Positions 1 to 6,273 of a stretch of DNA of 7,695 nucleotides are shown one piece after another (within the stretch, counting starts at the first letter, position 1; each line of letters begins with the position of its first letter). Made by a program: the position numbers and the translations under genes. Source of the DNA: a bacterium (GTDB lineage Bacteria > UBA9089 > CG2-30-40-21 > SBAY01); contig JASEHU010000091.1 in assembly GCA_030018635.1 (NCBI GenBank), forward strand, positions 1 to 7,695, in the 5' to 3' direction. Below the pieces are notes generated by a model, which was given only the letters and a program-made list of their open reading frames with translations, did not search any database and was not told where the DNA came from.

Positions 1-63
1 ATCTTCTTGCTACCCTCTTTCTACCCTCCAAAATTTAATTGTTGCGTTTGCTCATGTAAATGA

Positions 64-103
64 GTGTCCAATAATTAGACACAGGTGTTCAATTATAAAA
101 CAC
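64..103. promoter_or_regulatory. Pair of 19-bp dyads, candidate activator binding sites
   Basis: Two inverted repeats of the same design are seen: GTGTCCAATAATTAGACAC at 64-82 and GTGTTCAATTATAAAACAC at 85-103. Each has 5-bp arms (GTGTC/GACAC and GTGTT/AACAC) around a 9-nt AT-rich centre. Their starts are 21 bp apart, about two helical turns, so two dimers would bind the same DNA face. The centres (73 and 94) lie about 93-114 bp before the start site predicted from the sigma-54-type promoter at 161-176, the usual distance for bacterial enhancer-binding proteins. A smaller dyad, CTCAT-GTAA-ATGAG, abuts them at 51-64. The sites are seen in the sequence; the regulator is not identified. Confidence 0.6.
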
Positions 104-160
104 GAGTATTTCGTAGATAACTTTAATGAAAAGAATAGATTAACTAAAAATTAAAAAACC

Positions 161-176
161 TGGCATAAGATTTGCT
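161..176 (+). promoter_or_regulatory. Sigma-54 (RpoN) type -24/-12 promoter
   Basis: TGGCATAAGATTTGCT matches the RpoN consensus TGGCAC-N5-TTGCW: TGGCA at 161-165, TTGCT at 172-176, and the invariant GG (162-163) and GC (174-175) separated by exactly 10 nt. The predicted start is near 186-188, which leaves a leader of about 270 nt before the first gene. The AT-rich, bendable stretch 104-160 lies between this promoter and the two upstream dyads, as expected for looping by an activator. I saw no convincing sigma-70 promoter nearer the gene. That it drives the operon is inferred. Confidence 0.62.
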
Positions 177-190
177 ATTATATAAACATC

Positions 191-267
191 GGTAAAAATT
201 TACGCTAGGGGTAAAAATTTACGATTTTACGATAGGGTTGAAAATTTACTTTACGATAGGGTTGAAA
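191..267 (+). repeat. Short direct repeats in the leader
   Basis: GGTAAAAATTTACG occurs at 191-204 and again at 210-223. TTTACGATAGGGTTGAAA occurs at 226-243 and again at 250-267, a 24-nt period. The two units are related: both combine a G-rich GGGTT/GGGGT piece with AAAATTTAC, so the stretch reads as roughly three degenerate tandem copies. GTAAA and TTTAC are complementary, so each unit could also form a weak hairpin. The block begins just after the predicted sigma-54 start site, so it would lie at the 5' end of the transcript. Its function is unknown. Confidence 0.6.
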
Positions 268-394
268 GAAATTATGAAAGGGTGTACAAAATTTCTGTCT
301 CAAGTTTTTATACGCTGAGCATGGACCAGGGGTAGAGTCACCTTGACATACCGTTGGTAATTTGTGCTTCTCTCTCTCCAATCTTAATTTATAA
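268..394 (+). other. Remaining untranslated leader, no gene recognised
   Basis: No gene is supported here. An open minus-strand frame crosses the stretch, but it starts inside the chaperone gene and has no ribosome binding site. Positions 311-357 are about 55% G+C, well above the surroundings, and contain small inverted repeats such as GTCA-CCT-TGAC and TACC-GTT-GGTA (349-359). This could be a structured leader or a remnant of something inserted. No known RNA family is recognised. Confidence 0.4.
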
Positions 395-434
395 GTCCTA
401 TCTGTCCTATAAGTCCTATTCTTATCAGTCCTAT
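395..434 (+). repeat. 9-nt tandem array, GTCCTAT units
   Basis: Perfect GTCCTAT cores occur at 395-401, 404-410, 413-419 and 428-434. The first three are spaced by 9 nt and the last by 15 nt. The last core ends 23 nt before the GTG start of the chaperone gene, just upstream of its ribosome binding site. Related arrays lie before the genes starting at 3525 and 6511, and inside the PorV-like gene. Confidence 0.8.
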
Positions 435-442
435 AAAATTTC

Positions 443-450
443 AAGGAGGT
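443..450 (+). promoter_or_regulatory. Ribosome binding site that fixes a GTG start
   Basis: AAGGAGGT is a near-perfect Shine-Dalgarno sequence, ending 7 nt before the GTG at 458. It decides the GTG start, and the protein read from there begins with a proper signal peptide (MKKVIWL...). Confidence 0.85.
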
Positions 451-457
451 AATTTTT

Positions 458-1291
458 GTGAAAAAAGTAATTTGGTTAATAAGTTTATTTGTCGGTCTGG
501 TTAGTGGACAGTTTTCTAATGTAGAGGCGGTGTCTGTCTCCCCAAGTATTGTCAAATTCTCTATTCTCCCCGGGGAAAATAAAAGTGATGTATTTAAACT
601 CCATAATAGTAGCAAGCAAGAGATATATGTATCTGTAGATATAAAAGACTGGGTGTTGGGAAATAATGACCGTAAATTCGCTGAACCTGGAAGTTGTAGT
701 CGTTCATTAAGTAAATGGATAACCTTTGAAGAGGAAAGTTTTACCATTGCCCCGGGGAAGGAAAAGATATTACGATATATGGCCGAAGTCCCAAAGGAGG
801 CTGAAGGAGGATACTGGGGATTAGTCTGTTTTGTCTCTCAACCATTAAAAAGAGAAAGTGGGGGAGGAATCAAAATATCTACTCAAGTCGTTTCTTTTCT
901 GGGCATTGAGGTTAAAGGAACATTGAAAAGGAAGATTCAGATAACACAACTCTCATCAGAATATGTAAAAGATAAAGGAATTAGACTCAAGTCAAAATTA
1001 AAAAATCTTGGCAATGTTCAATTATTCGCTCCATCTCCTCTGGGTAAATTTAAAATTTTTAAAATTAATGATAAAGACAATAATATCATGGCCGAAGGAA
1101 GTTTAGATGGAGGGATGATTCTACCTGAAGAAACAGGTGATTATACCTCAGACTACTTTAAATTAGCCAATGGTGAGTATGAAATAATAGTAACCTTTGA
1201 TTATGGTGAACCAAAACTACTCGGGAAAAAGGCTATAATTACGGTTGATACATTTCATGACTGGCAGGAATTGAAACCTCCAACTAAATAA
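458..1291 (+). CDS. PapD-like two-domain periplasmic chaperone, divergent
   Basis: This 277-residue exported protein starts with GTG behind a strong ribosome binding site. Residues 1-24 form a signal peptide (MKKVIWLISLF..., cleavage after VEA). The mature part looks like two immunoglobulin-like beta-sandwiches. Domain one, about 26-150, shows the PapD/COG3121-style pattern: SVSPSIVKFSILPGE near 26-40, a KLHNSS turn, S..W followed by F.IAPGKEK near 85-103, then P.....GGYWGLV. Domain two, about 150-265, continues with beta-strand segments. Periplasmic chaperones of this fold cap pilus or coat subunits until an outer-membrane usher assembles them. The next gene encodes a barrel-like protein and the third a small secreted beta-rich protein, which supports that role. 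I could not verify the Arg/Lys pair that anchors subunit C-termini in PapD, and a generic Ig-fold (DUF916-like) envelope protein is the alternative. It heads the likely operon; its stop lies one base before the next ATG. Confidence 0.7.
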   Translation: MKKVIWLISLFVGLVSGQFSNVEAVSVSPSIVKFSILPGENKSDVFKLHNSSKQEIYVSVDIKDWVLGNNDRKFAEPGSCSRSLSKWITFEEESFTIAPGKEKILRYMAEVPKEAEGGYWGLVCFVSQPLKRESGGGIKISTQVVSFLGIEVKGTLKRKIQITQLSSEYVKDKGIRLKSKLKNLGNVQLFAPSPLGKFKIFKINDKDNNIMAEGSLDGGMILPEETGDYTSDYFKLANGEYEIIVTFDYGEPKLLGKKAIITVDTFHDWQELKPPTK

Positions 1292-1292
1292 A

Positions 1293-3455
1293 ATGCAAAG
1301 AATATTTTGTATAGGAGTATTAATTATGTTTTATTCATTATATCCCAAATCTTCTTTAGCCACCTCTGGAAAAGGGGATTGGACATTCAAGGTTGATGGG
1401 TCCCCCAAAAGTCTATCAAAGGCTACTTATAATATTAACTTAGTTGGCCGACAAAAAGAGCTCTATTTTAACTCCACGACTAATTTAGAAATAGATTTAG
1501 AAAATAAAAAGCCGGCTATAACTAATAACAGATTAAGTATCTATAATAAATCAGGTGAGTTGGATTTGTTTAATCTCTCCTTAGGAATCAGTCAATTGGT
1601 AGAGCCGGAGTTAAGTTTCTATGGGGCTAACTTTGGACAGACAAAAAAATCCAATACAAAAACTACCAAAATGATGTTTTTTGCAGGCAAATCCACTACT
1701 TCACCAATTATTGGGACAAAGATAAATATGGAATATGGCTCAAATACATCTTATGGTTTATTCTTATTAAATAAAGGAGATGCTCAAACAATGGGGCTAT
1801 GTTTTTCGAGGCCTCTTCATAAATTTTCTTTATTTCAGGGTGAATGCTATTTAGACAGCAGGAATAAATGGGGTTTGTTATTGAACAATTCAATTAATTA
1901 TAAAAAAAATAGCCTCAATGTGCAATATTCAATGGTGAACAATCTACCTACATTTAAATTGTTAGACTTATATAAAACTAAAAGATTAAACACAGAAATA
2001 GAATATTCAATCATAGGGCAAGGGACATTATGGAGAGTAAAAAATGATTTTAAAGATAAAAATTTCTACACCGGAGGATATATTGCTCGGAAAAAAGGTA
2101 AAGATAACCTGTCTTCTTTAGCTTTATCGAGCTTCTCATACTCAGGTTATGCAGGCTATAACTGGAAACTATTAGAAAAAATTACTCCCTCTATTTCATA
2201 CAGTCATTCGTCTAGTAACAGCTCAGGGCTATCCGGTAAAAATGTCGTGGATAGTATCTGGTGGACAATAAATTATCTTGATTTTGAATCTCAGTTGTCT
2301 ATATCCAGTCGCTTTGGGGTTGAAATGACTAACAAGCAAACATTGAATTCGAGTAAAAAGGAATTAGAGTTTAAAAGGGGAATTGATATTCGATACGGAT
2401 GTTATGGTTTTAAACCATGGTTTCGGTATGATGTATCTAATAGCGAGGATAAAATCCAACCTCTATATCAGAAAGAATCAACCGCTATGTCTTATGGAAT
2501 CAGCAGGAATATTACCCGAAATCTTTCTCTATCATATAGTAATTATCAAACAGAAAATAAATCGAATCTTTTAAAAAATCCTAATAACCGCATCCAAAAA
2601 TTCCTGACCTTAGATTACAAGGTTCCAAAACTACCCATAACCTTAATGACAAAATTCTCCTGGCGCGATAAAAACAAACCTACTTCTTATATGTCAATTA
2701 CCTATAAAACAAGCGGTAAAAAAGATACCCTGATTAAGGATAAAGATGAGAACATATCTTATACCAGACAAAGACCGATTAAGTTTGGGACCTCAACCTC
2801 AAATATAATGTCGCTCAGCAAAGAATTTCCTGACCAGGATAAATTATTTCAATTGGGCAGGATAATAATCAGGGTTTTTAAGGATATTGATTTTGATGGT
2901 AAATTTTCAGAAAAAAAGGATATACCGCTCAAAGGTATAAAGGCAAAATTGGCTAAGGCTAAAGTCGAGGTTACCACTGATGAAGATGGGAAGGCATCGT
3001 TTATCGATATTCCCAGAGGAACTTATACCTTCTCCATAGATTTGACTGAATTACCCATTGGTGTTATCTGCCAAAATAAGACTGAAGAGATAATTGCGGT
3101 GGATGGCGCTCAGGATATTTATTTGAATTTCCCTCTTGTTACGGCAGGTAAAATAAGTGGAGTGGTCTTTATAGATAAAAACCGAAATGGAATTTTTGAT
3201 GAAAATGAAAACCCGGCCGAGAGCATTCTTATCTATGCCAATGATATCCCTAAATATATTGCCCCAAACGGAAAATATAGATTTACAAACCTCATCCCCG
3301 GCACAATTAAAATTAAGGTAGAGATGAAATCACTACCGGAAAATTTCGAGATGACCACGAAAGATAATTTTGAGGTTAAACTTTTGCCTGAACAAGAAAT
3401 AAAAAACATTGATTTCGGTCTGGCCGAAAAAGAGGCAGAGATTGAATTTGAGTAG
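1293..3455 (+). CDS. Outer-membrane barrel-like protein with two C-terminal SdrD-B/CarboxypepD-reg-like domains (usher-like?)
   Basis: This protein has 720 residues. Residues 1-23 are a plausible signal peptide (MQRIFCIGVLIMFY..., cleavage after SLA). About 30-510 is rich in alternating polar/hydrophobic strands with many Tyr, Ser and Asn (for example NLSLSYSNY, TSYMSITYK), typical of an outer-membrane beta-barrel. Two small beta-sandwich domains follow, at about 525-615 and 622-712. Each opens with a calcium-loop-like motif (DIDFDGKFSE from D531; DKNRNGIFDENEN from D628) and continues with a G-x-Y/A-x-F-x-x-(I/L)-(P)-x-G-T pattern, as in SdrD-B or carboxypeptidase regulatory-like domains. 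Some alternative-family ushers also end in such a domain. With a chaperone one base upstream and a subunit-like gene downstream, an usher-like secretion pore is a fair guess, but I see no classical usher N-terminal PGxYxVD motif. No Shine-Dalgarno precedes ATG 1293, so translation is probably coupled to the upstream gene. AGGAG at 1313-1317 instead suits ATG 1326, which would destroy the signal peptide, so 1293 is preferred. Confidence 0.6.
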   Translation: MQRIFCIGVLIMFYSLYPKSSLATSGKGDWTFKVDGSPKSLSKATYNINLVGRQKELYFNSTTNLEIDLENKKPAITNNRLSIYNKSGELDLFNLSLGISQLVEPELSFYGANFGQTKKSNTKTTKMMFFAGKSTTSPIIGTKINMEYGSNTSYGLFLLNKGDAQTMGLCFSRPLHKFSLFQGECYLDSRNKWGLLLNNSINYKKNSLNVQYSMVNNLPTFKLLDLYKTKRLNTEIEYSIIGQGTLWRVKNDFKDKNFYTGGYIARKKGKDNLSSLALSSFSYSGYAGYNWKLLEKITPSISYSHSSSNSSGLSGKNVVDSIWWTINYLDFESQLSISSRFGVEMTNKQTLNSSKKELEFKRGIDIRYGCYGFKPWFRYDVSNSEDKIQPLYQKESTAMSYGISRNITRNLSLSYSNYQTENKSNLLKNPNNRIQKFLTLDYKVPKLPITLMTKFSWRDKNKPTSYMSITYKTSGKKDTLIKDKDENISYTRQRPIKFGTSTSNIMSLSKEFPDQDKLFQLGRIIIRVFKDIDFDGKFSEKKDIPLKGIKAKLAKAKVEVTTDEDGKASFIDIPRGTYTFSIDLTELPIGVICQNKTEEIIAVDGAQDIYLNFPLVTAGKISGVVFIDKNRNGIFDENENPAESILIYANDIPKYIAPNGKYRFTNLIPGTIKIKVEMKSLPENFEMTTKDNFEVKLLPEQEIKNIDFGLAEKEAEIEFE

Positions 3456-3465
3456 AGAGTCAGAC

Positions 3466-3498
3466 TTTTGTCAGACAGGTCAGATCTGTCTGACAAAA
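3466..3498 (+). other. Perfect 13-bp hairpin built from a 9-nt array
   Basis: TTTTGTCAGACAG (3466-3478) pairs perfectly with CTGTCTGACAAAA (3486-3498) across a 7-nt loop. The hairpin fills most of the 69-nt gap after the barrel gene and ends just before the ribosome binding site of the next gene. No U-tract follows, so it is not a standard intrinsic terminator. It may be an RNA-processing or stabilising stem that separates expression of the downstream gene. The same bases form a 9-nt array, with GTCAGAC at 3470, GTCAGAT at 3479 and GTCTGAC at 3488, plus a GTCAGAC at 3459. Confidence 0.75.
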
Positions 3499-3510
3499 AG
3501 ACAAGAAAAA

Positions 3511-3517
3511 AAGGAGG
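3511..3517 (+). promoter_or_regulatory. Ribosome binding site that fixes the start at 3525
   Basis: AAGGAGG ends 7 nt before ATG 3525. The frame is open back to an ATG at 3468, but that start would translate the hairpin (MSDRSDLSDKK...) and bury the signal peptide, so 3525 is chosen. Confidence 0.85.
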
Positions 3518-3524
3518 AAAATTT

Positions 3525-4148
3525 ATGATGAAAAAATTAGTTTGTTTATGTTGGGTGGTAGCCATTGTTTTTATTACCGGGAGAGCTTTAGGAGATATCC
3601 AGCAAGGTGATGTAGATGTACAATTGGAGATACCGGAGATTATCCAATTAGAGCTTTTAACTACAAATATAAGGATAATACCAGGTCCTGAGGATTACGC
3701 ACGGAATTTAGAAAAAGATGAATATGGTGGAGGAAATGAATGGGTATCTCCAGGGAAAGGCTTTGCTGATAGAAGTGATGCCATTGAATTGAATATGTTC
3801 ACGAATGCACAAAAGGGTGGTCTTCTTTATGTTCATGGGATACAATCACCAGGACGACTTGAAGGTGTTCTTATACTTGAAGATACCTATCTTGCGGTTG
3901 AAACAGCCAGAACCTATATCTTGCAAAATAATTTAGAGGGTGCCACGACTAAATTTAGAACATATCCGAACAAAAAGACATATTGGCTTAGATTGTATAC
4001 TGAGGCACAGGAAATATTTAAAGTTACTATGTCAACTAAAAATGCAAGATTGATTGTATTTAAATTGGGGATTGGTAATTTATCTCGTTACACACATGGA
4101 AATTATAGAAATACGATTACATTTTCTTTAATGCCAATAGTTATTTAA
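3525..4148 (+). CDS. Small secreted beta-rich protein, candidate pilus/coat subunit
   Basis: This protein has 207 residues, starting at the tandem ATG ATG behind AAGGAGG. Residues 1-23 are a signal peptide (MMKKLVCLCWVVAIVF..., cleavage after ALG), leaving a mature protein of about 184 residues. I do not recognise a named family. The mature N-terminus reads as an alternating strand, DVDVQLEIPEIIQLEL, and the C-terminus as GNYRNTITFSLMPIVI, which resembles the closing G-Y-x-x-T-I/V-T strand of secreted coat/pilin (SCPU-type) and chaperone-usher subunits. It has no cysteine pair typical of pilins; its only cysteines are in the signal peptide. Coming third after a PapD-like chaperone and a barrel-like protein, it is the natural candidate for the exported subunit. 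The hairpin upstream and its own strong ribosome site would allow expression above its neighbours, as expected of a structural subunit. This role is inferred. Confidence 0.6.
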   Translation: MMKKLVCLCWVVAIVFITGRALGDIQQGDVDVQLEIPEIIQLELLTTNIRIIPGPEDYARNLEKDEYGGGNEWVSPGKGFADRSDAIELNMFTNAQKGGLLYVHGIQSPGRLEGVLILEDTYLAVETARTYILQNNLEGATTKFRTYPNKKTYWLRLYTEAQEIFKVTMSTKNARLIVFKLGIGNLSRYTHGNYRNTITFSLMPIVI

Positions 4149-4167
4149 AAATGAAGGAGATAATATA

Positions 4168-6258
4168 ATGAGAAAAAAAATCATCTTTCTAATAGCCGTA
4201 GTATCTATTTTCGTTTCCAATGAAATCATAAAGGCACAAGAGCCATTTTCTTTTATGCTAAAGTGGCCAGGGGATGCAAGGATATACAAATTTAAATCAC
4301 CTACAGATGTGGCCATTGACTCAAATGGTGATGTCTATGTAGTTGATACGGAAAATCATCGTATTCAAAAGTTTAATGCCAATGGTGATTTTATTAAGAT
4401 GTGGGGTGCGCAAGGTTCTAGAATCAACGATTTTTTGGCTCCAGAAGGAATAACTATTGATAGTGAAAATAATATTTATATAGCGGATACAGGAAATCAT
4501 CGCATAAAGAAATATAACTCAGAAGGAGAATGCAGCAGAGTATTTGGTAGTTTTGGAAGTGATAAGGGAGAGTTTAAATCCCCTAAAGATATAGCTGTTG
4601 ATTCAGGAGGTAATATCTTTGTGGTTGATACCGGTAATAATCGTATTCAAAAAATCAGAAATACATTTGACTACATTATGGAATTTAATGGAGGAGGGAC
4701 AACAACTGGAACCTTCTCTACTCCACAAGGAATAGTCACTGACATAAATAATTATATTTATGTTGTAGATACAAATAATAATCGCATTCTGAAATTTGAC
4801 GGAGTGGGTAATTTCATTCGTCAATGGGGAACTCAAGGGGATAATGATAGAGAATTTAATTATCCAACTAGAATAAACATTAATAAAGTTTATCAGCAAC
4901 TTTATGTTGTGGATTCTGATAATACAAGGGTGCAGGTCTTTGGTGTCAATGGTAGTTTCCTGAGGAAATTTGGGCAAAAAGGTGCTAATTCAGGGGAATT
5001 TAACTCCCCCAAGGGAATAGATATTAACTCAAATGGAGATATATTCGTTATAGATACAGGGAATAATTGTTTGCAGAAATTTGATGAGAATGGTAAATTC
5101 CTTGAAATATGGAGTAGGTATAGCTTTCAACCAGGAAAGTTTAACCTGCCCATAGGAATAGATAGAGATTCACAAGATAATATCTATGTAGTTGATTCTA
5201 ATAATCATCGTATCCAACGATTTGATAAAAATGGTAATTTTAGCTATTTGTGGGGAGGGAAAAGTACACCAGCGATGGAAAAGGGTAATTTTTGGTCTCC
5301 TTGTGGTATCGTCATAGACCGAAATGATGATAGGGTATATATTGCCGATACTGAGAATTGTAGAATTCAGGTATTTGAGTCTAATGGTAACTTTGTTAGA
5401 AAATGGGGTAATTATGGTTCGTCGGAGGGTCAATTCCGCAGTCCTTATGACATAAGATTTGATTCCACTGGCTTAATATATGTCGCAGATAAGGATAATC
5501 AACGGATTCAAGTATTTACTAAAGATGGAAAATATCAAAAGCAATGGTCAACTAAACTTACATTTGAAACATATAGCATTCCGGTAAATATTGAGATTGA
5601 CTCTAATGATAATATCTATGTTGTGGATATTTCTAATAATTGTGTTAAAATGTATGGTAAAAATGGTAATTTTATCAAGAAAATTGGAAGAACCGGTGTG
5701 GATAAGGGTGAGTTTATTAATCCTTTCGGAATTGATATTGATTCAAATAACAATATCTATGTTATCGATAATGGAAATAATAGGATACAGGTATTTGACG
5801 CTAATGGTAGTTGGACATCTTCTTGGGGACATCAGGGAGATAAAGATGGTGAATTTGATTCACCTCGAGGTATAACGGTTAATTCACAAGGTGATATTTA
5901 TATAGTTGATACCGGAAATCAGCGAATCCAGAAATTAAAAAACGAAATTGGTTCACCATCCCCAACTAATCCTGACATATCAGCATATAATTTCCCTAAC
6001 CCATTTAATCCAAACATCCAACCGACTACTATTGCCTATTCTGTTGGCACAAACCAGCCGGTAACTATTAAGATTTATAACATAGTTGGTGAATTGGTTA
6101 AAACATTGATTGCCGGTGAACAAAGACAGGGGAATTGCACGGATAAATGGGATGGGAAAAATGATGATAGGGAGACAGTTTCAGAAGGTATCTATATCGG
6201 CGTGGTTAAAACTAATGATGGCACTTCAAGGGTTAAGATAGCAGTAAGTAAAAAGTAA
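4168..6258 (+). CDS. Secreted 12-blade NHL-repeat protein with C-terminal FlgD/T9SS-sorting-like domain
   Basis: This protein has 696 residues; AAGGAGA (4154-4160) precedes the ATG and the gap from the previous gene is 19 nt. Residues 1-23 form a signal peptide (MRKKIIFLIAVVSIFVS..., cleavage near IKA). From about 41 to 592 there are twelve NHL repeats. I counted them by the core (V/I)(V/A/I)D-x-x-N-x-(R/C)-(I/V/L)-(Q/K), the first with Asp60 and the last with Asp581, a mean spacing of about 47 residues. Most also carry F.SP.GI.(I/V)(D/N) and N..I(Y/F)V. NHL propellers usually have six blades, so twelve suggests two tandem propellers; known NHL domains bind proteins, RNA or glycans. Residues about 607-696 are a FlgD-like Ig domain: NFPNPFNP, then IKIYNIVGELVKTL, KWDGKND and a GIY strand. 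Such domains close many secreted proteins of FCB-type bacteria and resemble type IX sorting domains. The ligand is unknown. The PorV-like gene downstream fits surface export. Confidence 0.85.
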   Translation: MRKKIIFLIAVVSIFVSNEIIKAQEPFSFMLKWPGDARIYKFKSPTDVAIDSNGDVYVVDTENHRIQKFNANGDFIKMWGAQGSRINDFLAPEGITIDSENNIYIADTGNHRIKKYNSEGECSRVFGSFGSDKGEFKSPKDIAVDSGGNIFVVDTGNNRIQKIRNTFDYIMEFNGGGTTTGTFSTPQGIVTDINNYIYVVDTNNNRILKFDGVGNFIRQWGTQGDNDREFNYPTRININKVYQQLYVVDSDNTRVQVFGVNGSFLRKFGQKGANSGEFNSPKGIDINSNGDIFVIDTGNNCLQKFDENGKFLEIWSRYSFQPGKFNLPIGIDRDSQDNIYVVDSNNHRIQRFDKNGNFSYLWGGKSTPAMEKGNFWSPCGIVIDRNDDRVYIADTENCRIQVFESNGNFVRKWGNYGSSEGQFRSPYDIRFDSTGLIYVADKDNQRIQVFTKDGKYQKQWSTKLTFETYSIPVNIEIDSNDNIYVVDISNNCVKMYGKNGNFIKKIGRTGVDKGEFINPFGIDIDSNNNIYVIDNGNNRIQVFDANGSWTSSWGHQGDKDGEFDSPRGITVNSQGDIYIVDTGNQRIQKLKNEIGSPSPTNPDISAYNFPNPFNPNIQPTTIAYSVGTNQPVTIKIYNIVGELVKTLIAGEQRQGNCTDKWDGKNDDRETVSEGIYIGVVKTNDGTSRVKIAVSKK

Positions 6259-6273
6259 GAAATATGTTCTATA

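Noticed and set aside
343..370. TTGACA at 343-348 as a sigma-70 -35 box
   Set aside because: No TATAAT-like hexamer lies at 16-18 nt spacing.
395..434. CRISPR array
   Set aside because: The units are 7-9 nt with no unique spacers, far too short for CRISPR repeats.
205..747. Minus-strand open frame of 180 codons
   Set aside because: It starts inside the chaperone gene, has no ribosome binding site or recognisable domain, and its NRTYRTDRTYK stretch is only the reverse reading of the 9-nt array.
3466..3510. Hairpin as an intrinsic terminator
   Set aside because: The stem is followed by A-rich, not T-rich, sequence on the + strand, and all flanking genes are on the same strand.
3468..3524. 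Upstream ATG extension of the subunit-like gene
   Set aside because: It would translate the hairpin and mask the signal peptide; the AAGGAGG at 3511 clearly serves ATG 3525.
3233..3565. Minus-strand open frame of 110 codons across the barrel gene end
   Set aside because: It is antisense to a well-supported gene; its SDRSDLSDK stretch comes from the palindromic hairpin array.
4603..5875. Several open frames of 87-124 codons overlapping the NHL gene in other frames
   Set aside because: They are repetitive shadows of the NHL repeats, with no start signals of their own.
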